Below, in pieces: positions 49,963-58,760 of a stretch of 64,000 bases of DNA; the stretch's first letter is position 1, and each line of letters begins with the position of its first letter. A program made the translations under genes and the position numbers. Below the pieces are notes generated by a model. The model saw only the letters and a program-made list of their open reading frames with translations. It was not told the origin of the DNA and made no database searches. Source of the DNA: Opitutales bacterium (GTDB lineage Bacteria; Verrucomicrobiota; Verrucomicrobiia; Opitutales; UBA953); assembly GCA_017531845.1 (NCBI GenBank), contig JAFXKI010000006.1:41749-105748 (forward strand), written 5' to 3'.

Positions 49963-50949
49963 CTACCGTTTGCTCCATTCGAGCATTCGTTTAAGCGGAA
50001 TATAGGCGCGGGAACGCAAATCTTCGTCCATGGTGATTTCCGGCGTCATGTCGCGTAGGCAATCGCGCAATTTTTCCGCCGTATTCATTTTCATGAATTT
50101 GCATTCGTTGCAGGCGCAGACGGCGGTGGGACCGGCAACGAATTTTTTGTTCGGAATTTCGTTGCGGAGGCGTTCCAGCATATTGGTTTCGGTGATGATG
50201 ATAAACGTATCCGCCGAAGAATTTTTGCAGTAGTCGACCATTTTTTCCGTTGAGCAAACGATGTCGGCAAGGGCGCGAACGCCGGCAACGCATTCCGGGT
50301 GGACGAGCACCGGCGCTTTCGGAAACGCTTTTTTCGCTTTTTCGATTTCTTTGACGCTGAACAGCACATGTGCGTAGCAACTGCCGGGCCAAAGGCTGAT
50401 TTTGCGTCCGGTTTGGTCGGCGACCCAAGAGCCGAGATTTTGGTCGGGAACGAAAAGAATTTCTTTGTCGGCGGGGACTTGGTCGACAATTTTTTTTGCG
50501 TTCCCGCTAGTGCAAATGACATCGGCGAGTGCTTTGACCTCCGCGCTGCAATTAATATAGGCGACAACGTAAACTTCCGGATGAGCCGCCTTGTAAGCGG
50601 CGAGCTCTTCCGCCGGGCAGGAATCCGCCAGCGAGCACCCCGCTTCCATGACCGGGAGGAGAACTTTTTTCGACGGATTTACGATTTTTGCCGTTTCCGC
50701 CATGAAATGAACGCCGCAGAACACGATGATTTCCGCGTCCTTTGCGGCTTCGGCCTGATAAGAAAGCCCGAGAGAATCTCCGACAAAATCCGCCACGCGC
50801 TGGATTTCCGCGCATTGGTAATTGTGAACGAGAAGCACGGCTTTGCGTTCTTTTTTTAGGCGTAGAATTTCTTCCTGCACGGGTGTGAGCGGCGGAAGGT
50901 TTCCGTTCGCGGATTCAAAGACTTTCAGCTGAATGGAGGATTCGGACAT
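49963..50949 (-). CDS. nadA: Quinolinate synthase
   Basis: NadA makes quinolinate from iminoaspartate and dihydroxyacetone phosphate in NAD synthesis. It is an oxygen-sensitive 4Fe-4S enzyme. The 328-residue protein has LLVHNYQCAEIQRVADFVGD near residue 40, IVFCGVHFMAETAKIVNPSK near 75 (first Cys ligand), FVPDQNLGSWVA near 165, VHPECVAGVRALADIVCSTE near 215 (second Cys) and CACNECKFMKMNTAEKL near 285 (third Cys). Length and motif order are standard. nadB and nadC are not adjacent. It is divergent from the fucosidase gene. Confidence 0.96.
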   Translation of the reverse strand: MSESSIQLKVFESANGNLPPLTPVQEEILRLKKERKAVLLVHNYQCAEIQRVADFVGDSLGLSYQAEAAKDAEIIVFCGVHFMAETAKIVNPSKKVLLPVMEAGCSLADSCPAEELAAYKAAHPEVYVVAYINCSAEVKALADVICTSGNAKKIVDQVPADKEILFVPDQNLGSWVADQTGRKISLWPGSCYAHVLFSVKEIEKAKKAFPKAPVLVHPECVAGVRALADIVCSTEKMVDYCKNSSADTFIIITETNMLERLRNEIPNKKFVAGPTAVCACNECKFMKMNTAEKLRDCLRDMTPEITMDEDLRSRAYIPLKRMLEWSKR

Positions 50950-51101
50950 AATTAACCACGATTTAATTTTTTTAGCTCCGGGAACGCAAAGATTTTTTGT
51001 GCGCGAAAAATAAACAAAAATAGAAGGCGGTTTCGCTTCTTTTATCGTTGAGGTTGAGACAACATAGAGAAGTTAGAGAGTTAAGTCAGTAGTAAGAGAC
51101 A

Positions 51102-51143
51102 GCGGCGGCGAATCCTTAGTGTTTCGCCGCCGCCTTGTTTTTT
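51102..51143 (+). terminator. Orphan terminator upstream of the fucosidase gene; possible attenuator or sRNA end
   Basis: GCGGCGGCGAA (51102-51112) pairs perfectly with TTCGCCGCCGC (51123-51133), followed by a T-rich run. It points in the plus direction but no plus-strand gene lies before it: the region back to 50950 is the divergent nadA promoter area. It therefore either ends a small RNA starting around 51000-51060 or attenuates transcription into the fucosidase gene 50 bases later. Confidence 0.75.
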
Positions 51144-51192
51144 GTTGAGAGATTTGCCGCTATTTGGCAAACATCTTCTGCGAGGATTTTTT

Positions 51193-52554
51193 ATGAAACG
51201 GCTACTTTCGCTTGCTTATTTAGGATTTTTTTCCTTATCCGTAAATTTTCTTTCAGGCACTGCGGTTCTTGCGGAAACGCAGAGTGAGTGCGTTCCCGTA
51301 ATTGCCGGAGATGAGGACCACGCTCCCGTTTGGGAGACACGCGAGCAACGTGATGCCCGCATGAAATGGTGGCGGGACGCAAAGTTCGGGATGTTTATCC
51401 ATTTCGGGCTCTATTCCGGCCTCGGCGGCGAGTGGCGCGGTGTTCCCGCGGGAACGGAGTGGATTCAAAAAAACGTGGAAACCGATACGCAAACTTATCG
51501 GGAGGAAGCGTTCCCGCTGTTTCGCCCGAGAAAGGGCGTGGCGGAGGAATGGGCGGAATTGGCGCGCGCGGCGGGCTGTCGTTATGCCGTTTTTACTACA
51601 AAGCACCACGACGGCTTCGCGATGTTTGACTCGGCACAAACGGACTACGATTCTCAAGAACGGTTCGGGCGGGATTTTACGCGGGAATTTGTTGATGCGT
51701 TTCGCGGGAACGGAATGCGCGTCGGGTTTTATCATTCCGTGATTGATTGGGCTCATCCGAATTATGATTACACGATTTGCCCGGATTTGTGCTACCCGCA
51801 ACAGCAGAAAGTTTGGAGAAAAGGCGTTCCCGGGCGAGAGATCAACCATCCCGTTTATTTGAATTATTTGAAAAACCAGGTGCGTGAATTGCTCACCAAT
51901 TACGGAAACGTGGATGTGATTTGGTGGGATTACTCGCAGGGAGCGGCGTCCGGGAAGCGTGGCTGGGACGCTCCCGGGCTGATCGAGCTTTGTCGCGAGC
52001 TTCAACCCGGTATTGTCATGAATAACCGCCTCTATGCGTATTCGGGATTTGATACCGATACGAATGTGAAGCTGGATATTCGTTGCGGCGATACGATGTC
52101 TCCGGAAAAACACGTTCCCGCGAAAGGCTATCCCGATACGGATTGGGAAACTTGTATGACCGTCGGGGACAAATGGGGCTACAACCGTTACGACACCAGA
52201 ATCAAGTCCGTCGAAACCGTTGTGAGGCAGTTGCAGGAATGCGCGGCAAAGGGTGGAAATTTGCTTCTGAACATCGGACCGAAGGCGGACGGAAGTGTTC
52301 CCGAAGAAGTGAAAAAAGTTTTTCGCGGCGTCGGAAAATGGCTCCGCACCAACGGAGAAGCCATTTACGGGACACGTCCGTATTTCGGCTTTGAAGGAGT
52401 GTTGGCAACGCAAAGCGAGGACGGAAAAGCGATTTACGTTTTCTTGCCGCCTGCGGGAACGGCATTGCCGAAAAATGTGCCGTCCGGCGAAATTCTCGGC
52501 GGAGAAAGCAGCACATTCTGTCCGGTGCTGAAAATTAATTCCGGGAACCTTTAG
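51193..52554 (+). CDS. Secreted alpha-L-fucosidase, GH29 family
   Basis: The enzyme should remove L-fucose from host or algal glycans outside the cytoplasm. The start MKRLLSLAYLGFFSLSVNFL is a signal peptide with a likely cut after LAE-type residues near 28. The 453-residue protein has the GH29 motifs WWRDAKFGMFIHFGLYSGLG near residue 60, YAVFTTKHHDGFAMFDS near 135, FYHSVIDWAHPNYDY near 180, and the nucleophile Asp in VDVIWWDYSQG near 243. The late motif GGNLLLNIGPKADGSVPEE near 353 is typical. Fucose release fits mucin or fucoidan use, but no fucose catabolism genes adjoin. Confidence 0.95.
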   Translation: MKRLLSLAYLGFFSLSVNFLSGTAVLAETQSECVPVIAGDEDHAPVWETREQRDARMKWWRDAKFGMFIHFGLYSGLGGEWRGVPAGTEWIQKNVETDTQTYREEAFPLFRPRKGVAEEWAELARAAGCRYAVFTTKHHDGFAMFDSAQTDYDSQERFGRDFTREFVDAFRGNGMRVGFYHSVIDWAHPNYDYTICPDLCYPQQQKVWRKGVPGREINHPVYLNYLKNQVRELLTNYGNVDVIWWDYSQGAASGKRGWDAPGLIELCRELQPGIVMNNRLYAYSGFDTDTNVKLDIRCGDTMSPEKHVPAKGYPDTDWETCMTVGDKWGYNRYDTRIKSVETVVRQLQECAAKGGNLLLNIGPKADGSVPEEVKKVFRGVGKWLRTNGEAIYGTRPYFGFEGVLATQSEDGKAIYVFLPPAGTALPKNVPSGEILGGESSTFCPVLKINSGNL

Positions 52555-52579
52555 CGTTCCCGAGAGAAAGACGAATCCG

Positions 52580-52625
52580 GTAACCGGTGGTCGGTAATTG
52601 GCTCCCGGTTACTTTTTTTTTTTCA
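52580..52625 (+). terminator. Terminator of the fucosidase gene
   Basis: GTAACCGG (52580-52587) pairs with CCGGTTAC (52605-52612), followed by a long T run. Confidence 0.85.
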
Positions 52626-52700
52626 TTTTTCTTGGAAGTAAAAAAAAGTTTGAGCTTATCGAACGTTTGTTTTATAAAACAGGCATAATCTCTTTTGTTT

Positions 52701-53462
52701 ATGTCTGCGAATAATGATCTGATTTCGAGTAAAATTGCGGGTTATTCGGTTTTGTTTAAGCCGAATGCCGGAGAGCAAATGACGCTTTTTTGGAAGTTGA
52801 TTTCGGAAGTTTCCAAAGAAGAGAAAGAGGGCGATGTCACGGAAAGCGGCGATTGCCGTCGGGTTCTGTTCCACGATAAGCGTTGCCGTTGCTGGCTGGT
52901 GGAATATCGCGGGAAAAAGTATTTGTTCAAATTGGACAAGCGGGATCGCCACCGCATTGATTATCTTGTTCAGTCTTTTTTCCTGGGAAGTAACGCGATG
53001 CGGCTGATGCGAACTTTACATAAGGCTTTTCGGAGCGGTTTTCGCGGCGCGGCGGAGATTTTTCTTGTCGCGGATAAGTGCTTTTGCGGATGCGTTCTAC
53101 ATTCATTTTTCCTGCAGGAATATGTTGAAGGGCATGATTTGCAGGAAGCCTCTCCGGAGTTTTACAAAAATTACGGAAAGGAAGCGGCGGAGATTATCCG
53201 CACGCTTCACCGTTTCGGTTGCACCCACGGAGACGCGCATCGCGGAAACTTCATTTTGGAAGCGTCGTCCGGGCATTTGAAAACGATAGATGTCGGCGGG
53301 AAAATTCCTTCGGCGCCGCAAATGGCGACGGATCGACTGCGCCTGGAAAAAGAATGGGGCGTAAAAAACAAGTTGTTCGACTGGGGCTATTATTGGGTGA
53401 AAATCCACAAGTCGTGGAGGCATTTTCACTTGCGGGATTTTCTTCCGCATCATCACGCCTGA
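52701..53462 (+). CDS. LPS core heptose kinase-like protein (RfaY/WaaY type)
   Basis: This 253-residue protein has a protein-kinase-like fold of the LPS kinase group. The phosphotransfer loop CTHGDAHRGNFILEASSGHL near residue 173 holds the catalytic Asp (HGDxHxxN), and TIDVGGKIPSAPQMATDRLR near 197 holds the metal-binding Asp. CWLVEYRGKKYLFKLDKRD near 70 supplies the Lys. RfaY and RfaP phosphorylate heptose in the LPS inner core, strengthening the outer membrane. The exact sugar is inferred. It precedes the YejM-like gene by 60 bases, and both fit LPS homeostasis. The ATG at 52701 is preferred over a TTG six bases before. Confidence 0.82.
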   Translation: MSANNDLISSKIAGYSVLFKPNAGEQMTLFWKLISEVSKEEKEGDVTESGDCRRVLFHDKRCRCWLVEYRGKKYLFKLDKRDRHRIDYLVQSFFLGSNAMRLMRTLHKAFRSGFRGAAEIFLVADKCFCGCVLHSFFLQEYVEGHDLQEASPEFYKNYGKEAAEIIRTLHRFGCTHGDAHRGNFILEASSGHLKTIDVGGKIPSAPQMATDRLRLEKEWGVKNKLFDWGYYWVKIHKSWRHFHLRDFLPHHHA

Positions 53463-53522
53463 GCGTTTTTTGCGATTTTAAAAAATGTAGATAAATTTTT
53501 TACGTCATTTTAGACTAAGATT

Positions 53523-55439
53523 ATGGACGACATGGAAAACAAACAATCGACGGGCGTTCCCGCGGAAGAAAAATCGTTTTGTCCCCGTGGCACCGCTCTC
53601 AAGCGCGGCGCGTGGTTTTTTATTTTATCGACATTGCTGACGGGCTTGGTCTCGCTGAATTATTTTCGCCAATTGAGCATTGATTTTTCCGGCGAAGGTT
53701 GGGTTTACGCGCTGTTTACGATGTTCGGGCATTTCGCGATGTGGGCGCTTGTCGCGTGGGTCGCGTTTTGCCTGCCGTGGGCATTGGCGTTCCCGCGAAA
53801 GCCGGTTGCGGCGATTCTTTCGGTCGCGGCGGGAACGTCGGGGCTTGCGCTCGTTTTGATCGATACGTTCGTTTTCGGTTTGTATCGTTATCATGTATAC
53901 AACGGGTTTGTACTCGAATTGCTTTTCGGCGACGGTGCCGCCGGGATTTTTGTTTTCACTGCGGGGCAAATTCTGCTGATGATCGGTGCGGCGGTTTTAG
54001 TTGTCGCTGCCGGCGTCGGGCTCTGGTTCGCGGCGCGTTTGCTTGCTTCGCGTTGCGGGAAGAAGGCAATGATTCCGGCGATTGCGGTTTTAATCGTTGC
54101 GTTGGTCGCTTCGCACATGATGCACGCGTATTATTCGGCAAACGGGAGCCGCTCGGTTTATCAAATTGCGGAAGTTTATCCCGGGCATTTTCCTCTGACG
54201 GCGAATCGTTTCCTAATTAAGCACGGTTTTGTCGATCCGGAAAAAGTGCGTGAAAAAATCAAGCTCAACGCCGGAACGGCTCTCGCGTATCCGCGTGCGG
54301 AACTTGTTTCGACGCAAACCCCGACGAAAAATATCTTGGTGATTTTCATCGATTCGTGGAATTTTCGCACCTTTGCGCCGGAGGTCATGCCGAACGCTTG
54401 CGAATTTGCGAAAAATGCTCAGGTTTTCACCGAGCATTACAGCGGCGATCACGGCACGCGCACCGGCGTGATTTCGTTCTTTCACGGGCTTCCGGGGCAT
54501 TACTTTTATGCGATTCGCGACGGCGGAGTCAGCTCCGCATTCATCGATACGTTAGTAAAAAACAAATACGAAATGGGCATTTACGCGACGGCGAGTTTGG
54601 CGAATCCGCCGTTCACGCGCACCATTTTCAAAAACGTTCCCGAAGGCGTGATGCGCTATAATCTTTCCGCCAGAGTTTCCACTGCGGAAGGCGACGTGAA
54701 GACCGCCGACGCGTGGCTTGATTTTACGAAAAAATACACGAGCGTTCCCGCCGCCGAGCGCAAACCGTTTTTCGGATTTTTGTTCTTTGACGAATTGCAC
54801 GCGATGACGATGCCGAAGGATGCCGAGAAAAAATTTCCCACGACTTGGGAAAATCCGAAATACGAAATGCTCGGGAAAGACACCGATCCGACGGAATTTT
54901 TCAATCTTTACCAAAATTGCGCCTACTGGCTCGACGCACATCTGAAGCGGATTTTTGACGACTTGCGGGAACGCGGGCTTCTCGAAAATACCATTGTCGT
55001 GCTGACCGGCGACCACGGGCAGGAATTTAACGAAGACGGGAACAACACTTGGGGGCACGGGAACGGTTTTTCCGCGCATCAGCTCAAAGTTCCGTTTGTG
55101 CTTTTCGACGCGTCGCTCCCGCCGAAAACCTATTCGCATTGGACGGCGCATTACGACGTAACGGTTTCGCTTTTGAAAAATTATTTGAACGTGCAAAATC
55201 CGCCGGAGGATTTTTCTGTCGGGAAAAATCTCTTCGACGAAGCGCCGCGCGAATGGCTCCTCGTCGGTCATCCGGAGCAATGGGCGGTGATTGAAAAAGA
55301 TCGCATCACGCACGTGAAAATGGGCGGTTCCTACGAAATTTTCGACCGGAATTACCGCTTCATTCCGGACGCGAAATTGAACGTTCCCGTTTTCCAAGCG
55401 GCATTGGAACAATCCAAATGTTTTTACAAAAAAGACTGA
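53523..55439 (+). CDS. YejM/PbgA-like inner-membrane sulfatase-fold protein
   Basis: The 638-residue protein has five N-terminal membrane helices (about 28-205) and a periplasmic alkaline-phosphatase-like domain (about 260-600), the layout of YejM (PbgA, LapC), which senses LPS and controls LpxC stability in E. coli. Shared marks are the helix region with LVLIDTFVFGLYRYHVYNGF, then HFPLTANRFLIKHGFVDPEK near 220. In the sulfatase domain, ILVIFIDSWNFRTFAPEVMP near 262, EHYSGDHGTRTGVISFFHGL near 302 and VVLTGDHGQEFNEDGNNTWG near 493 retain metal-site residues (Asp, His) that are lost in E. coli YejM, so this version may be catalytic. It lies next to a heptose-kinase-like gene. Confidence 0.88.
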   Translation: MDDMENKQSTGVPAEEKSFCPRGTALKRGAWFFILSTLLTGLVSLNYFRQLSIDFSGEGWVYALFTMFGHFAMWALVAWVAFCLPWALAFPRKPVAAILSVAAGTSGLALVLIDTFVFGLYRYHVYNGFVLELLFGDGAAGIFVFTAGQILLMIGAAVLVVAAGVGLWFAARLLASRCGKKAMIPAIAVLIVALVASHMMHAYYSANGSRSVYQIAEVYPGHFPLTANRFLIKHGFVDPEKVREKIKLNAGTALAYPRAELVSTQTPTKNILVIFIDSWNFRTFAPEVMPNACEFAKNAQVFTEHYSGDHGTRTGVISFFHGLPGHYFYAIRDGGVSSAFIDTLVKNKYEMGIYATASLANPPFTRTIFKNVPEGVMRYNLSARVSTAEGDVKTADAWLDFTKKYTSVPAAERKPFFGFLFFDELHAMTMPKDAEKKFPTTWENPKYEMLGKDTDPTEFFNLYQNCAYWLDAHLKRIFDDLRERGLLENTIVVLTGDHGQEFNEDGNNTWGHGNGFSAHQLKVPFVLFDASLPPKTYSHWTAHYDVTVSLLKNYLNVQNPPEDFSVGKNLFDEAPREWLLVGHPEQWAVIEKDRITHVKMGGSYEIFDRNYRFIPDAKLNVPVFQAALEQSKCFYKKD

Positions 55440-55537
55440 GGATTTACGCTTGTTAAAAGTTTTACTGCTTTCAATTTTTAAACTTTTAACACGTTTTTAG
55501 AAAATGCGCCTTTCCGAAAAAGAGACGGGCGCATTTT

Positions 55538-56386
55538 TTATCCGTCTTTTTTTATCAGTTCGCCGGCTTTTTTGTGGGTCCATTTTCCGCGAGGCTTGTC
55601 CATATATTGAAAATATTCATTCGAGAAAACACCCTGAACACACAGCGCATTGCGAGGCAGGAACGAAAAATCTTTTCCCGCTAAAATTTTTTGAAAAACA
55701 ACGGGACCGGTCGTAACGAAGACGGATTCCGTTCCCGTGTGGGAAAGAATGTTTTCCCGGATTTGAAGCATCACTTCTTTGAAGTCGGGATTTTCGGGAA
55801 CGGTTGCGAGAAAATAGTTGGTAACGTCGGTTAGCCTTTTTCCCGTATAAAGTGCGCGAGCTTCGTTTTTTAAAACGCGGGCAAGCGGAGCGACGAGCGT
55901 GGCGTCGATATCCATGTAAACGCCGCCGCTTTTGTAGAGCGTCGCCGCGCGCCAGAAATCCGCCTGCGCCGCGCCGTCCGTGAGTTTCCGGTAAATTTCC
56001 AAGGCATCCGGCATGAAGGGAAACGGAGTTTTCCTGAAAAATTCCTCTCGGGCTTCGGTGCTGACGTATCGGTGTTCGAAATCCCGGGCAAAAAAACGGT
56101 TAAAGAGATAATTGACGTAAATCGGCAAAGTGCTTTTTTCGGAAAAGTTCGTTTGCCAAATAATTTTCGGAATCGCCTGCGTTCCCTGTTTCCGCGTTCC
56201 CGCGCGCGCCGGAATGATAAAACGTTTTTTCGGAAAAAATCCGTGGAACGGGTAGGCAAGCCCTTTGCAGAGCGCGGCGAAGATGCGTATGGCGACAGTG
56301 AGAAAATGCACTTTCCCAAGTGCACGAGACGGAGATTGGATTTTCATGTTTTTCAGTGTGTTTTTACGGCGCACACGATACGGCAT
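55538..56386 (-). CDS. Glycosyltransferase, GT32/OCH1-like (DXD) family
   Basis: The 282-residue protein has the GT32 core: IPKIIWQTNFSEKSTLPIYV near residue 75, then AAQADFWRAATLYKSGGVYM near 148 followed by the DXD-type DIDATL that binds the metal and sugar nucleotide. An N-terminal hydrophobic stretch (FLTVAIRIFAALCKGLAYPF) may be a membrane anchor. Such enzymes add mannose or other sugars to capsule or LPS. A TTG upstream is in frame, but I prefer the ATG at 56386; an internal ATG at 56347 is also possible. It is convergent to the YejM-like gene. Confidence 0.88.
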   Translation of the reverse strand: MPYRVRRKNTLKNMKIQSPSRALGKVHFLTVAIRIFAALCKGLAYPFHGFFPKKRFIIPARAGTRKQGTQAIPKIIWQTNFSEKSTLPIYVNYLFNRFFARDFEHRYVSTEAREEFFRKTPFPFMPDALEIYRKLTDGAAQADFWRAATLYKSGGVYMDIDATLVAPLARVLKNEARALYTGKRLTDVTNYFLATVPENPDFKEVMLQIRENILSHTGTESVFVTTGPVVFQKILAGKDFSFLPRNALCVQGVFSNEYFQYMDKPRGKWTHKKAGELIKKDG

Positions 56387-56410
56387 TTTCCTGCCGCGAA
56401 TCAATAAGGA

Positions 56411-58654
56411 ATGAATTTGGTAGTTTTTCTAAAAATTATAAAAACGGGAATGCTTTTGTGTGCGGTGTGTGCTAACATGAAGCTCCCCATGGATTCTCTC
56501 TCCCCTAAAATTTCTCCCGATTTTCCCGCGTGGCAGGAGTCTGCTGCGGGCTGGCGCATAATCATCAATCCGGCGTGGGAAAATTCGTCGGCGAAGGAAT
56601 TGCTGACGGCGAAGGAAGAGCGCCCGGACGCGGTTTTGCTTCAGCAGGGGCGGGAACGCGTGGTGAAAACACCGTGTGAAATGGCGGGAACGCCGCGCGA
56701 TGTCGTCGTAAAAACGTATCGAGCGCCGGGGCGCTTGCGGGAGTTTTTTGAAAAAAAAGACAAGGGCTCAAAGGCGTTTCGCGCGTTTAAAGCGGCGTGG
56801 ATTTTGGAAAAAAACGGAGTCGGAACGCCGTCTCCGATTGCCCTTGCCGAGCGGCGCGACGGGAACGGGCACTTGCTCGAAAGCCGCCTGATTACGGAAT
56901 TTGTCCCCGCGATGTCGAATTTCCGAGACGAGCTTTTTCATATTTATGCGAAAAATCCGGATTGCGAAGCGCTCATGTCGCTGATGCAGGCAGCCGCCGA
57001 CGCGTGCCGCGCGATGCACGATTGCGGAATTATCCACCGCGATTTGGGCAACCAGAACATCGCGATGAAAAAAACGGACGCGGGCGCATGGAGCGTTTTG
57101 CTGATCGACTTGGACCGCGTGCGGATTTTCCCCGCGGGAACGCTGACGGATGAGCAACGCGGACGCGATTTGGCGCGCTTGGACTTGCCGTCGGACTTCC
57201 GGCGCGTGTTTCATTCGATGTATTACATGGGCTACGGGGAGCCGGGTGCTTTTCATTTGGCGGAGAAAAAAGAGCGTGAGGCATTTGAGCGGCACTCGGC
57301 GTTGCGTCCGTGGCGGCACCCGATTCGCGAGTGGAAAATTCGCCGGGAGGACCGCCGGATTGCGCAGGCTTCGCCGTCGTCGGATATTCTTCCGCTCGGG
57401 CGAGAGCTTTGGATTTGGGACGGGCGTTCGGAACAGGCAATCCCCGCCTATATGTCAAAGGATCGGAGAAAATTCCGTTCGCCGGGAAATATTTTGAAAA
57501 TTGCGAAGGAATTTTTGCTTCGCGGGAACGCTCTTTGGAAAAATTACAAGACGCTGAGCTCCGCTTCATTTTCCGAGAAAACGGATTTTGCGGGAACGCT
57601 CGGAATGTGTTTGGAAGCGGACGCCTCTTGGGAAACGCAGTTGAGCTGGCTCGAAAAGTTGGAAAAATCCGCAGACGCCAAACTTCCGGTTTTGTTGCGC
57701 ACGTATCATCACAAGGGCGCGGCGCATTGGAGAGATGTCGTGAAAAAAGCAAACGCTCTGCACGCGCGCGGGAACGCGGTCGCGGTTGCGCTTGTTCAGG
57801 ATCGGGCGGCAATTCGCAATGCGAAAAGCTGGCGGGAAATGGTTTTTTCCGTCGTGGAAGGAACGCACGGATTTGCGGATTTTTATGAAATCGGTCACGC
57901 GACGAATCGCGGAAAATGGGGCGTGTGGGATTTTTCCGATTACGAAAAACTGCTCGCCCCGGCAATTGAAGCAAAGAAAAAATTCCCCGGAATTAAGCTG
58001 ACCGGACCGGCGTGCATCGACTTTGATTTGCATCAGTTGCCGGGTATGATGTCGGGCATTCCCGCGGGAACGTTTCATGCGCTTTCTCAGCATCTTTACG
58101 TGGATCGCCGCGGCGCGCCGGAAAATTTTCAGGGAAAATTCGACACGACAGAAAAGTGTGCGATTCACCGTGCGTTTGCGAAAACTTACGGTTTTGAAAA
58201 AGAGAAAATTATTATTTCGGAGGTAAATTGGCCGCTTTTGAATGCCGGTGTTTACGGACCGATCGATTCGCCGTTCGTGATGTTTGGTCCGTGGGAAACG
58301 CGTCCCGCCGCGCCGTGGACGGTTGAGCCGCCGCGTGTCTCCGAGGAGGATTGCGCGAAGTTTATGTGCCGTTATTGGCTGCTCACAATCGCGAGCGGGC
58401 ACGTTTCGCGTGTGTATTGGTGGCGGCTCGTGCATCGCGGCTTCGGCTTGGTCGATGATTCCGCCCCGGAAAATCCGCGTCCGCGCGCCGCATTTTTTGC
58501 CCTGCAAAAATTGCTTTCTCAACTTGCGGGAACGCGCTTTGAGCGGCGGCTGACAGACCTTCCCGCGGGAACGTGGGCTTTGGAATTTTCCCGTGCCGAC
58601 GGCTCGCGTTTTACTCTGAGTTGGACGCTCGATTCCTTTCCGGAAATCTCATAA
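56411..58654 (+). CDS. Two-domain protein: LPS-kinase-like domain joined to a glycoside-hydrolase-like domain
   Basis: The 747-residue protein appears to be a fusion. Residues about 40-290 form a Kdo/heptose-kinase-like domain: GRERVVKTPCEMAGTPRDVV, VVKTYRAPGRLREFF (Lys), CGIIHRDLGNQNIAMKKTDA near 205 with the catalytic Asp, and VLLIDLDRVRIFPAGTLTDE near 228. Residues about 380-747 resemble a clan-A (beta/alpha)8 glycosidase: HGFADFYEIGHATNRGKWGV near 488 (possible acid/base Glu) and IIISEVNWPLLNAGVYGP near 600 (possible nucleophile Glu). The C-terminal end has a small beta domain. The frame is continuous with no sign of a frameshift. The start is uncertain; ATGs at 56477 and 56489 are alternatives. 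It is dense in GGGAACG copies. Confidence 0.78.
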   Translation: MNLVVFLKIIKTGMLLCAVCANMKLPMDSLSPKISPDFPAWQESAAGWRIIINPAWENSSAKELLTAKEERPDAVLLQQGRERVVKTPCEMAGTPRDVVVKTYRAPGRLREFFEKKDKGSKAFRAFKAAWILEKNGVGTPSPIALAERRDGNGHLLESRLITEFVPAMSNFRDELFHIYAKNPDCEALMSLMQAAADACRAMHDCGIIHRDLGNQNIAMKKTDAGAWSVLLIDLDRVRIFPAGTLTDEQRGRDLARLDLPSDFRRVFHSMYYMGYGEPGAFHLAEKKEREAFERHSALRPWRHPIREWKIRREDRRIAQASPSSDILPLGRELWIWDGRSEQAIPAYMSKDRRKFRSPGNILKIAKEFLLRGNALWKNYKTLSSASFSEKTDFAGTLGMCLEADASWETQLSWLEKLEKSADAKLPVLLRTYHHKGAAHWRDVVKKANALHARGNAVAVALVQDRAAIRNAKSWREMVFSVVEGTHGFADFYEIGHATNRGKWGVWDFSDYEKLLAPAIEAKKKFPGIKLTGPACIDFDLHQLPGMMSGIPAGTFHALSQHLYVDRRGAPENFQGKFDTTEKCAIHRAFAKTYGFEKEKIIISEVNWPLLNAGVYGPIDSPFVMFGPWETRPAAPWTVEPPRVSEEDCAKFMCRYWLLTIASGHVSRVYWWRLVHRGFGLVDDSAPENPRPRAAFFALQKLLSQLAGTRFERRLTDLPAGTWALEFSRADGSRFTLSWTLDSFPEIS

Positions 58655-58760
58655 GGCAGGGTGGCAGAATTTTCGGCTCTGCTTTGTTGCCGTTTTCGGA
58701 GCTCTTCGTATTCTTATTCTGTGTATCTGACAGATTTATTCCGTTTGACTGATAAATCGA

